A DNA stretch of 64,000 bases from Neobacillus nitrireducens (GCF_030915405.1 NZ_CP133262.1:186001-250000); one strand, 5' to 3'; positions 35,207-45,140 are shown, numbered from the stretch's first letter. The notes: generated by a model not told the origin, from the letters alone. A program made the numbers and translations.

Positions 35207-38142
35207 CAATTGCAAGTGATTGGAATGAAAAAACACTCGTAGAAAATCGCTTTATTAATCAATTAAAAGAAATGGGCTATGAAAATAATCATGGCCCAGC
35301 TCTTGATATTGAGCGTGAAACGATGGGAGAAGTTGTTTTAAAAGGACGACTAATAAAAGCAATTCAAAAATTAAACCCTTGGGTTTCAGAAAACAATCTT
35401 AATAAAATTGTCCGTTCAATTACACATATACATGCAACCAGTTTAATGGAAGCAAATCAATCATTTCATGAAAACCTCATCAACATGATTTCCATACAAC
35501 AAGACCTAGGAAAAGGGAGGAAGAACCAAACAGTAAAATTGATTGACTTTGAGTGTCCAGAAAATAATGAGTTTTTGGTTGTTGATCAATTTACAATATC
35601 AAATGCAAGAGGAATAATTCGCCCAGACCTTATTATTTTTATAAATGGGCTGCCATTGGTGGTTATTGAATGTAAGAGCCCGACTTTATCACCAGATGAA
35701 CAAATTGGACAAGGTGTAAAGCAACTGCTGCGTTATCAAGACCAATGTGAGCAATTGTTTTTTTACAATCAACTATTAATAGCTTCAAGTAATGACCGTG
35801 CAAAAGCTGGAACAATTGGAGCAAGAGTGCAGCATTATGGGGAATGGAAAGATCCTTATCCAAGGACTGTTGCTGAAGTTGGAGATAATCCATCTGCACA
35901 AGATATTCTTGTTTCTGGAATATTCCCGAAAGAAATATTACTCGATCTTATCCAAAATTTTATTGTCTATGAACCAGTTGAAGGTCGCACCATTAAAAAG
36001 TTGGCACGTTACCAGCAATACAGAGCCGTTAATAAAGCCATTATTAGCATTTTAAATGCTGAGGACTCCCGACGCCGAGGTGGAGTAGTATGGCACACTC
36101 AAGGTAGTGGGAAATCGCTTACTATGGTATTCTTAGCTGTAAAATTAAGAAGGCTGAAGGAACTAAAAAATCCAACAATTGTAGTGGTAACTGACCGTAA
36201 AGACTTAGACGATCAGATAACTAATACCTTTCGTAGATGTGGGTTTCCTAATCCTCAACAAGCAGTTTCAGTAGCAAAGCTAAAGGATTTACTGCAGCAA
36301 GGACCTGGAACCACAGTTATGACCCTGGTGCAGAAGTTCCAAGAAAACGCCGAGAGTAATAGTTATCCGGAGTTAACAAAGGCTGAAAATGTTTTTGTTA
36401 TGGTCGATGAATCCCATCGTACACAATACAGTGGTCTAGCTATGAATATGCGTACAGCTATGCCGAATGCCTGTTATTTGGGATTCACAGGGACACCTAT
36501 TGATAAAGGAGACAAAAGTACAATTCGGACTTTCGGTACATATATAGATAAATACACAATCGAACAGGCAGTTGAAGATGGTGCTACTGTTCCTATTTTT
36601 TTTGAATCACGGATGGTCGACTTACACATTCAAGGTGACTCTTTAGACGATTTATTTGACCGAAAGTTCCGTGATTACGGAGATGAAGATAGGGAACGAA
36701 TAAAGAAAAGATTTGTAACAGAGGAAGCCCTTATTTCTTCACCAAAACGTATTAAACGGATCGTCCTAGATATGATTGAACATTTTGAAACACATATTAA
36801 ACCAAATGGTTTTAAAGCTCAAGTTGTTGCTGTTACTAGGGAAGCTGCTGTTAATTATAAGGAAATGTTTGATGAATTGAGTGATTATGAATCAAAAGTA
36901 ATTATTTCTGGTAGACATAATGATGATGAGAGAATGAGGAAACATCATTTATCAAGGGATGAAGAAAAGAAAATTATTGAACGGTTTAAAAAGCCAATGA
37001 GTGAAGATTCACTTAGTTTTATCATTGTCTGTGATAAGTTGCTAACCGGATTTGACGCTCCGATTGAACAGGTAATGTATTTAGATAAGCCTTTAAAAGA
37101 GCATAACTTGTTACAAGCAATTGCAAGAACAAATCGAACCTATGATAAAAAAACATATGGATTAATAGTTGATTATTACGGAGTTTCACGCTTCTTAGAA
37201 CAGGCTTTAGGAATCTTTGCTGAACAGGATGTTAAAGGGGCATTGCAAAGTGTTGATTCTGAAATACCCCGTCTTCAAACAAGGCACCGAAAAGCTATGA
37301 GATTCTTTAATTATGTAAGGAAAGATGATCTTGAAGCTTGTATTCAAATCCTTGAACCAGAAGATGTCCGTAATGAATTTGATACAGCCTTTAAGAAGTT
37401 TTCTGAAAGCATGGATATGATTTTACCTAGTCCGAAGGCAAAATCGTATTTGAATGATTTGAAATTCCTAGGGAAAGTCCGACAACTAGCTAAATCACGT
37501 TATAGGGAAGATAACTTGGATATATCGGATTGTGGTCAAAAGGTTAAAGAACTAATAGAAGAATACTTATTTGCGACGAATATAGAGGTGATACATGAAC
37601 CGATAGATATATTATCCAACAAATTTGAAAAACGGTTAGAAGAAGCTACGACTCCGGAAGCCAAAGCTGCAGAAATGGAACATGCAATTCGGCACGAAAT
37701 AAAAGTAAAAATTGATGAAAACCCTGTGCTTTATACCTCTTTAAAGGAACGTCTTGAGGAACTAATCAAAAAGCGTAAAGACCGTCAAGTAACCATTGAA
37801 GAGCTTTTACAAGAATATAGAGAAATGGTTAAAGAAATTCGAAATACTGTTCAGAAAAGCCTGGAACACGGGTTTACAAGAGAGCAATACCCATTTTTTC
37901 AAATGCTTGAACAGCAACTGCCGGATGAAGAAGATAAGGAAGCATTAAAGGAATTAACACATATTATTACCGAGGATATACAAGAACAGGCTGTCATTGA
38001 ATGGACTGAAAAAGAGGACGTAAAAAGGGAAATGCGTAAGAAGATAAAACGGCAGCTACGTGTGAGTAAATGTCCAAATGGTAAAATAGAAGGGTTGACC
38101 CAGCAGCTAATGGAGTTAGCTGAGGTTCATTATAAAAAGTAA
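35203..38142 (+). CDS. hsdR: Type I restriction endonuclease/translocase subunit
   Basis: 979 aa. The nuclease motif IIRPDLIIFINGLPLVVIECKSP (PD-(D/E)xK, about residues 130-155, quoted in two overlapping parts) precedes the Walker A HTQGSGKSLTM (about 300), VDESHRTQYS (DEAD-like motif II) and GFTGTPI (motif III), and later helicase motifs LLTGFDAP and QAIARTNR. The C-terminus is a long helical region for binding HsdM/S. All motifs are intact, so the system can plausibly restrict. Start ATG overlaps hsdS by 4 bp. Confidence 0.96.
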   Translation: MTIASDWNEKTLVENRFINQLKEMGYENNHGPALDIERETMGEVVLKGRLIKAIQKLNPWVSENNLNKIVRSITHIHATSLMEANQSFHENLINMISIQQDLGKGRKNQTVKLIDFECPENNEFLVVDQFTISNARGIIRPDLIIFINGLPLVVIECKSPTLSPDEQIGQGVKQLLRYQDQCEQLFFYNQLLIASSNDRAKAGTIGARVQHYGEWKDPYPRTVAEVGDNPSAQDILVSGIFPKEILLDLIQNFIVYEPVEGRTIKKLARYQQYRAVNKAIISILNAEDSRRRGGVVWHTQGSGKSLTMVFLAVKLRRLKELKNPTIVVVTDRKDLDDQITNTFRRCGFPNPQQAVSVAKLKDLLQQGPGTTVMTLVQKFQENAESNSYPELTKAENVFVMVDESHRTQYSGLAMNMRTAMPNACYLGFTGTPIDKGDKSTIRTFGTYIDKYTIEQAVEDGATVPIFFESRMVDLHIQGDSLDDLFDRKFRDYGDEDRERIKKRFVTEEALISSPKRIKRIVLDMIEHFETHIKPNGFKAQVVAVTREAAVNYKEMFDELSDYESKVIISGRHNDDERMRKHHLSRDEEKKIIERFKKPMSEDSLSFIIVCDKLLTGFDAPIEQVMYLDKPLKEHNLLQAIARTNRTYDKKTYGLIVDYYGVSRFLEQALGIFAEQDVKGALQSVDSEIPRLQTRHRKAMRFFNYVRKDDLEACIQILEPEDVRNEFDTAFKKFSESMDMILPSPKAKSYLNDLKFLGKVRQLAKSRYREDNLDISDCGQKVKELIEEYLFATNIEVIHEPIDILSNKFEKRLEEATTPEAKAAEMEHAIRHEIKVKIDENPVLYTSLKERLEELIKKRKDRQVTIEELLQEYREMVKEIRNTVQKSLEHGFTREQYPFFQMLEQQLPDEEDKEALKELTHIITEDIQEQAVIEWTEKEDVKREMRKKIKRQLRVSKCPNGKIEGLTQQLMELAEVHYKK

Positions 38143-38187
38143 AACTAAACAAAATACAAGGGAATAGTTTCTTTTGGGGATGTGTAT

Positions 38188-38982
38188 ATGGTTATGCCAA
38201 AACAGTCTGAAATGGAGGTTCCCTTATTAGAGGTGTTGATTTCTTTAGGTGGACAAGGGAAGCCAAAAGACATATCCGTTTAGTGACAAATAAATTTCCA
38301 GGTTTAACCTAGGAAGATTTAGATGAAAGGATGGAATTTGGAGGTAACAAATGGGCTAATCGGATTCAATGAGTAAGGCAAAAGCTGGTAGATATTGGTG
38401 AAATGGATAGTCCTCAAAGAGGGATCTGGGCAATAACTGACCTAGGAAGAAATCGTTTAAATTCACCTGTACTTGTCCCCTCCAATTCTCCTGTTAATTT
38501 TGTTGAACTATATGAAGATACGAAGAGGATTTTAAATCACAGTTACTTGATAAACTTCACGAATTAACTCCAAGGCAATTTGAGGAGTTTGCAAAAAAAT
38601 TATTGCAAGTTTCTGGGTTTGTAAATTTAACTGTTACAGACGTTGGTCCCGATGGGGGAATCGATGGGTACGGAAGGATAAAGATTGGACTTGCTTCCAT
38701 GAATGTTGCCTTTCAGTGTAAAAGGTGGCAAGGAAATGTTGGAAGAAGAGAAATTCAACAGTTTCGTGGTGCTATTCAAGGTACTTACGAGCAAGGGATT
38801 TTGTTTACTACGTCTGATTTTACATCACAGGCAACAGGTATTTCGTTTCAACAGGGTGCAGTTCCAATTATTTTGATGAATGGTACTGGAATTGTAGATA
38901 TTATGATCGAGAAGGGGCTAGGGGTAGTTAAAAAGCTTTGTATCTTTATTATGATAAGGTTCAAGATTTTTTAGATGAATAG
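38188..38982 (+). pseudogene. Mrr-type restriction endonuclease, degraded
   Basis: The reading begins MVMPKQSEMEVPLLEVLISLGGQGKPK and is broken by a stop at 38281. It is later recovered as RRNRLNSPV and an open catalytic part (38603-38974) with DVGPDGGIDGYG and FQCKRWQ...GNVGRREIQQFRGAI. The D-G-G-I-D and QCK elements are the Mrr (type IV) nuclease motif, and the last codons shift frame again before DFLDE. Several stops and shifts make it non-functional. It sits directly after hsdR. Confidence 0.82.
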
Positions 38983-38998
38983 ATAATTACTGGAGAAA

Positions 38999-39032
38999 AA
39001 GAGGTACTTTTAAGTAAAAGGTACCTCTTTTT
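38999..39032. terminator. Bidirectional Rho-independent terminator
   Basis: AAAGAGGTACTTTT / AAAAGGTACCTCTTT stem followed by TTCTTTTTT; the A-run on the left suits the minus direction too. It separates the type I genes from the YgjP-like gene. Confidence 0.85.
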
Positions 39033-39054
39033 CTTTTTTACTTAAAAATATTAA

Positions 39055-39783
39055 TTAACAAAGTAATATAGGCCCGTTTATTCGAAGCCACTCTTTCCTT
39101 TGGTTATAATCCGGCAGTATAGACCGAACAAAATTCCAATAATCAGTTGAGTGGTTCGGATATTTAAGATGTGCTAATTCATGAACAATAACATAATCAA
39201 CCACCGACATCGGAGCCATCATAATTCGCCAATTTAAATAAATAGCTCCATCTTTTGTACATGTTCCCCAACGCTTTTGCTGCTCTTTTAATACAACCTT
39301 TGACGGCTCAAGTTCCATTTTGGGACAATAGATCTTTAACCTTTCCTCTACCTTTTTATTTCCATGTGTGACATACCAATCTTTAAACAGTTGACTCAAT
39401 TTGGTTTGTCTTTCTTCATCAGCCATTTTTGGGGGGATTTCTGCTATAAAACGCCCTTGTTTAAATGCTAGCTCTGGTTTTTTCAAATGTTCGTTCTTAT
39501 AAACCTTTAGAGTATACTGGCGACCTAAATATCCGAATTTTTCGCCACTAATATATTCTTTTGGTGTAGGTGAATCAACAATCTCTTCAAGCTCAAATTT
39601 TTTCTTTAAAATCCAAGGAGCTCTTTTATGCAAAATGGTTTTTATTTTATCAAAGTCAATTCCTTCCGGAGCAACTAACTTTACTCCTTCATTTAAGCAG
39701 ACTGAAAGTGAAACATCTTTTTTATCTTTTTTATATTCAATCGAAAAATCAATTGTAGTAGTCCCATATTTAAAGTTTTGCAT
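39055..39783 (-). CDS. YgjP-like (M48/SprT-type) metallopeptidase
   Basis: 242 aa from the ATG at 39783 with AGGAGG in front. The motif VDYVIVHELAHLKYPNHSTDYW (HExxH plus the downstream His, about residues 185-205, quoted in part) and RWGTCTKDGAIYLNW define the DUF45/YgjP family. These predicted zinc peptidases are often encoded next to type I restriction genes; here it lies between two restriction systems. The substrate is unknown. All zinc ligands are visible. Confidence 0.88.
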   Translation of the reverse strand: MQNFKYGTTTIDFSIEYKKDKKDVSLSVCLNEGVKLVAPEGIDFDKIKTILHKRAPWILKKKFELEEIVDSPTPKEYISGEKFGYLGRQYTLKVYKNEHLKKPELAFKQGRFIAEIPPKMADEERQTKLSQLFKDWYVTHGNKKVEERLKIYCPKMELEPSKVVLKEQQKRWGTCTKDGAIYLNWRIMMAPMSVVDYVIVHELAHLKYPNHSTDYWNFVRSILPDYNQRKEWLRINGPILLC

Positions 39784-39995
39784 GATGTATTGTCCTCCTG
39801 TTGCTAACAATTATTATTTTATTAGTTATATTAGGCTAGGTCAAACCATGGGAGAGCAATTTGTCCGTTCTAAGGTGGTGTTTTGCATTGTTCAAAATGC
39901 CTTAAATTTTGTCTTTGGAACTGGGAAATAAACTCTTTTATTCATTTGTTTAGTCATATATTTTGTCATTAATCTAAAAATACGAATCTATAAAA

Positions 39996-40021
39996 AAAGA
40001 ACCTAACCTTAATTAGGTTAG
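39996..40021 (-). terminator. Terminator of the BcgI-like operon (minus strand)
   Basis: CTAACCT / AGGTTAG with loop AATTA, then GTTCTTTTTTT in the minus direction, overlapping the stop codon of the specificity gene. Confidence 0.8.
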
Positions 40022-41461
40022 ACTCTTTTCCCCAAGTGTGTATTCTTGAAACGTTTTATCAGCTTCAATCCATTTATCTTTGGCATTGTTTCTATTTGTA
40101 TAAAATTTTTCTAATATTTTATCCATGTTATTTGCAATTTCAACTTGTTTCAAGTAAGGAACACCAAGATCTGTATTGTCAGGAATTACAATTTTTCTAA
40201 TATCAACTGGCTGAAGCTCTATCTGACCAGAAGACCCAGTAAAAAGACCTTCTATTTGGACTTGTCCAAAATGGGACCTTAAAAAATGAGCAATAAATGA
40301 TGGGTCATAATCCTCTTTAACCCTAATTATTGATACGTGACCATCACACATAGCAGGAGTATCGCTTTCATATAAAGCAACTTTACCCATCGACCCAATA
40401 CCGGTTGAAGCTAGAAGTATATCGCCTTTTCTAACATGGTATTCAGAACTATCCTCAAAGAATTCATTGTCTACACTAAGGCACTGTTCAAGATCAATAC
40501 CTTCATCAATAACATCAACTGTTTTAATTACTTTATTTTCCCCATCATCGCTATATTTGGGTTGATTCCCTCTTTTAATAGGCTCAGATATTATCTCATT
40601 TATAGTTGTAGTAGAGTATTTTGTAGCCAATTTGTCTACTATACTTAGCTTGGGATTATAATACAAGTAATTGAGTCTATTCTCCAAATCATCCGGGAAA
40701 CTGTAAAAGGATAAAGTTTTCTTTGTAGTGCCAGATCTATGAAAGTAATTATTCTCGTCATCTGGGTCAAATTCAACTTCAATTTGTTCTCTAAAATAAG
40801 CTCTCGCTTCTTCAAGTGCCCTTTTTGCAAAAACTTCAAATTTTAACGCAATATATTGTATTTTTCTTACGTTAGAAATTATTTGTTTTTGTAACAATAA
40901 GTCAAGATTTGGCACAAGTATTTGAGGTAGGTCAACTTCTTGGTTAATGGCAGGATAACCAGCTCCACTACAATACTTCTCAAATTGATATTTTGAGATA
41001 TCAGTTCTTAAAGCAAAAAATAAAAACTCCGGAAGAATTCCTGGTTTTGGTTTTAATACAGCAAATCCGGTAGAGCATATTTCTTTATCATATTTCGCTG
41101 GGACTAGAGATATTGCTTTCCTAGTTGGACGAGTAGTTGAAACTATAATTGTATCCTTATACATTATTCTTCTTACCCTGGAGCTAGTAGCATCTTTACC
41201 AATCATTTTTATAGGATTTAGCTTTCCTTTAACTATGTCCACTTTTCCTATTTCAGCATAAAAGAATTCCTCATCAGGAGTATTAATAGGATTGCGACTA
41301 TCTTTAATAAAGTTAGCAGCTTCAGATATTGGAATAAACTCAAAAGGAGAGTTATTTATTTTCTCCTGTATAGAGTTGTAAATTTTATCATTGTAAAGGA
41401 CATCAAGACGCTTTTCAAATTCTTCTGGGAATCTGAAATAGCTATGTGAGAATTCAAACAA
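40013..41461 (-). CDS. Restriction specificity subunit (two TRDs, BcgIB/HsdS-like)
   Basis: 482 aa from TTG with GGGAGG in front. Two target-recognition halves are visible, each beginning with the same phrase: SYFRFPEEFEKRLDVLYND (about 7) and SFYSFPDDLENRLNYLYYN (about 250). The first half contains TSSRVRRIMYKDTIIVSTTRPTRKAISLV and GFAVLKPK; the second ends YDPSFIAHFLRSHFGQ. It lies 4 bp after the nuclease-methylase gene, on the minus strand. It should give the DNA target of that enzyme. Confidence 0.88.
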   Translation of the reverse strand: MFEFSHSYFRFPEEFEKRLDVLYNDKIYNSIQEKINNSPFEFIPISEAANFIKDSRNPINTPDEEFFYAEIGKVDIVKGKLNPIKMIGKDATSSRVRRIMYKDTIIVSTTRPTRKAISLVPAKYDKEICSTGFAVLKPKPGILPEFLFFALRTDISKYQFEKYCSGAGYPAINQEVDLPQILVPNLDLLLQKQIISNVRKIQYIALKFEVFAKRALEEARAYFREQIEVEFDPDDENNYFHRSGTTKKTLSFYSFPDDLENRLNYLYYNPKLSIVDKLATKYSTTTINEIISEPIKRGNQPKYSDDGENKVIKTVDVIDEGIDLEQCLSVDNEFFEDSSEYHVRKGDILLASTGIGSMGKVALYESDTPAMCDGHVSIIRVKEDYDPSFIAHFLRSHFGQVQIEGLFTGSSGQIELQPVDIRKIVIPDNTDLGVPYLKQVEIANNMDKILEKFYTNRNNAKDKWIEADKTFQEYTLGEKSLT

Positions 41462-41465
41462 GATT

Positions 41466-43676
41466 TCAGTCCTCCCTTGTCATTTGTTGTAAAAATAATT
41501 GTTTAACAAATTCGTTACCTCTATATGATCTTAAGACAGCTTCCTTAAAACGTAGGTAATCATTTAATGTATTATCAAGGTGGTTGTCTGTTTCTTTACC
41601 CTGGGTATTTACTCCTACTTTATCAACATGTGCAAAGAAAGTTGGCTCTTTTTGTAGAGCACTAAGATCGGTCTTTTTAATAGCATATAATATAGAGGTC
41701 TTTGTTGATGTTTTAGATATCGGAACAAAGGTATCTCGAGTAAGTGAAATTACTGCCTTAATATAAAAGTGTGTCTTTAGATATTTTCTAACTTCACTGT
41801 ATTCATCCGTATTTAAAATACCTTCGTCAAGGATGGTAATAAGTTTACCTCCACGCCATTCTGGTAAATCACATTTATTAGTATCTTCTTTTAAGTAGTG
41901 CCAGATTGAAGGTAAGAACAGTGCACCACCCTTCATTTTTGTACCTGTAATTTCTATCTCACAATTATCGGAACTAATTAGTCGGCCTAATTGTTCAAGC
42001 TTTTGATAATTGTTTTCTAATGTTCTTGATTTTCCATTAATTTTTGTTGTTAAAGATCTATATTCTGCAGAACCTTCAGTTTCATTTTCCCTTAAATTAT
42101 ATAATTCTTCTAATTCTGCACTATATATCCCTATTTTCTCAGATATTTCGTCCCTTTTTTCAATTGTCTTATTTTTAAAAGGCAATATTGGGAACCTAGC
42201 GAGTCTTGTGTTTATTTCTCCCAAGCTTGTAAAGGTAGCTGTTTGATAATTTACTTCTCCTAGAGGAGGATTAGTTAATATTACATCAAATGCATTATCA
42301 TAATTAGAATCTTGAATTGTATGCAATGTTAATCCGTTTGCCTCTCCTCGAATATTAGTTTTTCCATCACCATGAACCCACATATTCATTTTAGCGATTT
42401 TAGCTACTCTCATATCAATGTCCGAACCAAAAAGTTGACTTGTCTTTATCTCTCTCTGTTTTTCAATTGTACGACTTTCTGTAGGCTCATTTACAGACTT
42501 TAATAACTGACTCATCGAGTGAATTAGGAACCTACCTGTCCCACACGCTGGGTCAAGAACATGGTCATTTTGTTCTAGGTCAGCTAACTTAACCATAAAT
42601 CGTACCACATTATCCGGTGTAAAGAATTGTCCAACTCTAACGTCCTTTTCAGATCGTTTTGCTAATACTTCATAAACAGCTCCAAGTGCATCGACCAAAG
42701 TTCCTAGGAAACTATATTTAATGAAAATAGGTATAATGTGTTCCTTAATGAAATCATCGTTTAATGAGTCTGGTAGGCTGTCATTTTCTGTAAACATTCC
42801 AGATTCAATAAATTCACCTTCATCTTTAATAACATCAAAGAGCTCATGGATTGCCCTTCCTTGTTCACGGATTGCTTGAGCAAGGTTATTTTTATACCTA
42901 TTAAAGGAATCAACATCTAAAAGTCGATTTTGCTGATTACTTCTTTCACGCTTTTCCTCAAATATTTTAATGAAAACAAGGTAAATTAACGTGTTAATAG
43001 CAGAAGCTCCTGTAGCTATTCCGTTTTCTCTCATGTAACTTTCTAATTTATCAAGGTCCTTAACGAGTTCTTCTAAAGTTTTCATATCCCTTTCAATTTC
43101 TTTACTCTCTATATCTTGAAGTAATTCTTCGTCAAAAGGGAAAACATTTTGTTGGATTAACTTCTTAATCCTAAGGTCGTCCACAAATTCCTTATGAAGA
43201 GCAAAAACTCTAATTAAATCTTCAAGTGGATATAATGTTCTATCACTCTCTGACAACCTTTGTAGGTATAGTTCTAATGTTTCGAAATTTACTGGTAGAA
43301 TTTTCATATCAAATCTACCTTCTTGAGTTCTTTGTCTATTGAAATCCCTAATGCTATCTATCATTCTTTTGGAAGTTTCAGGGGTAACGAAAATGCAAAA
43401 ACAATTTTTTTGGTTGTTTGTCTCTTTGACTTTTTGAAGATGTTCTTTTATAGAATTAAATTCTCCGTCTTGTTGAGCACCATATCTTTTAGCAACTTCA
43501 ATATTAATATTGAATAAATCATTATAAAGTTCAATATCGGAATATCCGGCAGGGGCGTGAGAAACACCACCATTGTGTTTTACTTCATACCCTCTTTTTT
43601 CAAAAGCATTTTTTAAGTCGACAGTTATTTCTTGCTCAAGTTCTGTTCTTGGGTCAAGTGAATCATACTTTGACAC
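41466..43676 (-). CDS. Fused nuclease-N6-adenine methylase (BcgI A-like/type IIG)
   Basis: 736 aa from a GTG at 43676, which has AGGAG 7 bp before it; the frame extends 20 codons further to a TTG with no ribosome site. N-terminal domain (to about 150) with YSDIELYNDLFNINIEVAKRYG, a D...ExK-type nuclease. A helical HsdM-like domain follows, then VGQFFTPDNV, SAM motif I HVLDPACGTGRFLI (about 375), and catalytic motif IV reading TNPPLG (about 470) instead of NPP(F/Y/W). The companion gene encodes a specificity subunit. A two-gene nuclease-methylase plus S unit is like BcgI (type IIB/G). Confidence 0.82.
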   Translation of the reverse strand: MSKYDSLDPRTELEQEITVDLKNAFEKRGYEVKHNGGVSHAPAGYSDIELYNDLFNINIEVAKRYGAQQDGEFNSIKEHLQKVKETNNQKNCFCIFVTPETSKRMIDSIRDFNRQRTQEGRFDMKILPVNFETLELYLQRLSESDRTLYPLEDLIRVFALHKEFVDDLRIKKLIQQNVFPFDEELLQDIESKEIERDMKTLEELVKDLDKLESYMRENGIATGASAINTLIYLVFIKIFEEKRERSNQQNRLLDVDSFNRYKNNLAQAIREQGRAIHELFDVIKDEGEFIESGMFTENDSLPDSLNDDFIKEHIIPIFIKYSFLGTLVDALGAVYEVLAKRSEKDVRVGQFFTPDNVVRFMVKLADLEQNDHVLDPACGTGRFLIHSMSQLLKSVNEPTESRTIEKQREIKTSQLFGSDIDMRVAKIAKMNMWVHGDGKTNIRGEANGLTLHTIQDSNYDNAFDVILTNPPLGEVNYQTATFTSLGEINTRLARFPILPFKNKTIEKRDEISEKIGIYSAELEELYNLRENETEGSAEYRSLTTKINGKSRTLENNYQKLEQLGRLISSDNCEIEITGTKMKGGALFLPSIWHYLKEDTNKCDLPEWRGGKLITILDEGILNTDEYSEVRKYLKTHFYIKAVISLTRDTFVPISKTSTKTSILYAIKKTDLSALQKEPTFFAHVDKVGVNTQGKETDNHLDNTLNDYLRFKEAVLRSYRGNEFVKQLFLQQMTRED

Positions 43677-43896
43677 TAAATCACTCCTAAATGCAATTTT
43701 TTTATTATTAAATAAAATATTTTCCAAAATTATCAACCTACTTATTTTAGCATTTTAACTAATTAAATAGGAGAACAATATTGGTGGAAGAAAAAAAGAA
43801 AATCTTATGTCAATGTAAGTATTAAATCTTATGGTCAAACTTTTTATAGGAGCGATGATTAGCCTGGCAAGAATTTTATCGGAAAGGAGTATTATT

Positions 43897-44052
43897 ATGA
43901 ACGAATTACTCGAAGCGAAGCTTACAATTTCATGTATTAGAACGCAGCTTCTTGATCTGGCTGGTGAACTTATTGCTGATGATTTATCGACAAAAGAATA
44001 TGCAATAAAAAGGATACTCACTGTTATCGATACATTGATGAATACGATATGA
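43897..44052 (+). CDS. Small helical protein
   Basis: 51 aa, with a strong AAAGGAG ribosome site; the frame could start earlier but without one. It reads MNELLEAKLTISCIRTQLLDL...KEYAIKRILTVIDTLMNTI, two amphipathic helices. It slightly resembles Spo0E-type small phosphatases but lacks a clear SxxLD motif. It sits just before the decayed cassette copy 2. Confidence 0.5.
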   Translation: MNELLEAKLTISCIRTQLLDLAGELIADDLSTKEYAIKRILTVIDTLMNTI

Positions 44053-44089
44053 AAATAGAGATTATTAATGAAACTTTGGCATGACGAAC

Positions 44090-44287
44090 TGCCTTAAGGT
44101 AGCTTTAATTGAGTCTGCACAAAAGAATGTTGGTTCCGGACTTGACGCATTTATAATTGATTGTCAATTAAGAACATTGAGGGATGAATATGTTACTCAT
44201 AAAATGATTCATAAAGGGAATTAAACCGTTTACAATCTATTCTTCAAGGTGAGGTTATCTGAAGTACAGGCAAGAATAGCAAAATAG
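44090..44287 (+). pseudogene. Small cassette protein, decayed (copy 2)
   Basis: The sequence aligns with 13741-13929: LIESAQKNVGSGLDAFIIDCQLRTLRDEYVTHKMIHKGN, then TAA where copy 1 has GAA, then VYNLFFKVRLSEVQARIAK and TAG. The start region is absent. It precedes the intact sigma-like gene. Confidence 0.75.
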
Positions 44288-44389
44288 GCTGAATATCAAG
44301 TTACGACGGCTACTGCCAGTGGCCCTTATCAAAGTTGAATGTAACCGGTTGGATTGGACAAGAATGAAAAAAGTTTAGGGGAAATTGTT

Positions 44390-44752
44390 TTGATCGAATA
44401 TAAAACTGAATTGACCAAAGATGACGCCATTTTTTTCATGGATATGGTGGCGTCTGTGTGGAGTCCAAATTTTGTATCTAAATTGTATAAAGCTAAACCG
44501 TATATAAAAATACTGACCGAAAAAGTTTCAGATAATTACAAGCGATTTATTGGTTTATACACAGCCATGAGTTATCTATTATCAGAAAGAGAGCTGATAA
44601 TACTTAATGGAATATATGGTGTCAACAAAGAAAGAGCTCGATTAAAATCTGTTGCTAAATTGCTAAACCTATCCCCGGAACGTGTAAGGCAGATACGAAA
44701 TGAAGCAGAAAAAAAGATAGCAAAAAAACTCTGGGTTAAACTAAAAGATTGA
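44390..44752 (+). CDS. Sigma-70 region 4-like protein (copy 2, intact)
   Basis: 120 aa from a TTG 7 bp after AGGGGA; the frame extends upstream to a TTG at 44354 without a ribosome site. The C-terminal part LLSERELIILNGIYGVNKERARLKSVAKLLNLSPERVRQIRNEAEKKI (quoted in part) is the sigma region 4.2 helix-turn-helix. The N-terminal half is short and lacks regions 2-3, so it is a phage/mobile-element-type regulator rather than a full sigma factor. A decayed copy lies at 13991-14426. Confidence 0.78.
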   Translation: MIEYKTELTKDDAIFFMDMVASVWSPNFVSKLYKAKPYIKILTEKVSDNYKRFIGLYTAMSYLLSERELIILNGIYGVNKERARLKSVAKLLNLSPERVRQIRNEAEKKIAKKLWVKLKD

Positions 44753-44811
44753 TACTAATCTTATAATTAATAGCTGAGAGAACTGAAATTGTGGACTGGG
44801 GGATAAAGGTC

Positions 44812-44885
44812 ACTAAACCCTAATATACCAAGGGATTTAGCTGGTGTCACTTGGTGGCAAGTTTGTGGCAAAACGAATCATACTG
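44812..44885 (+). repeat. Attachment-site-like relic
   Basis: AAACCCTAATATACCAAGGG, then ATTTAGCTGG, resembles the sequence directly after CCA at both tRNA-Sec repeats (AACCCTGATATATAAGGG at 2604 and ATCATATCAAGGGTTTAAGC at 59103). It is followed by tandem TTGGTGGCAA GTTTGTGGCAA. No tRNA part is present. It may mark the edge of an older integration. Confidence 0.35.
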
Positions 44886-45085
44886 CCACCAATTGCATCT
44901 GTTTAAATCATATATACAAAAAACAAAAGCCTATTATATCTACAATTTCAAATAAAAACTGTTAAAATCCGAGTGACTTTACAACCTTGACAGGGAAGGG
45001 GGCGTGGGTTAGAAATTTAGAGTGAATTATGATGCTTAGATGTATTTATATTTTTAAAAGGAAAAATCCCTTTTAAAAAATTCCT

Positions 45086-45140
45086 AAAGGGTAGTAGGTA
45101 TAACGAAGTCATCTGTTAATGGAGTTCGGTGCCCCACTCC
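45086..45140. other. GGGTAGT...GCCCCACTCC element, copy 2
   Basis: Diverged copy of the element at 4566-4621: AAAGGGTAGTAGG, a short inner region ATCTGTTAATGGAGTTCGG, then TGCCCCACTCC. On the minus strand it ends CCTACTACCC. Probably a degenerate origin. Confidence 0.4.

Noticed and set aside
43831..44052. Longer start for the 51-aa gene at 43831
   Set aside because: The upstream start has no ribosome site; the inner ATG at 43897 has AAAGGAG.
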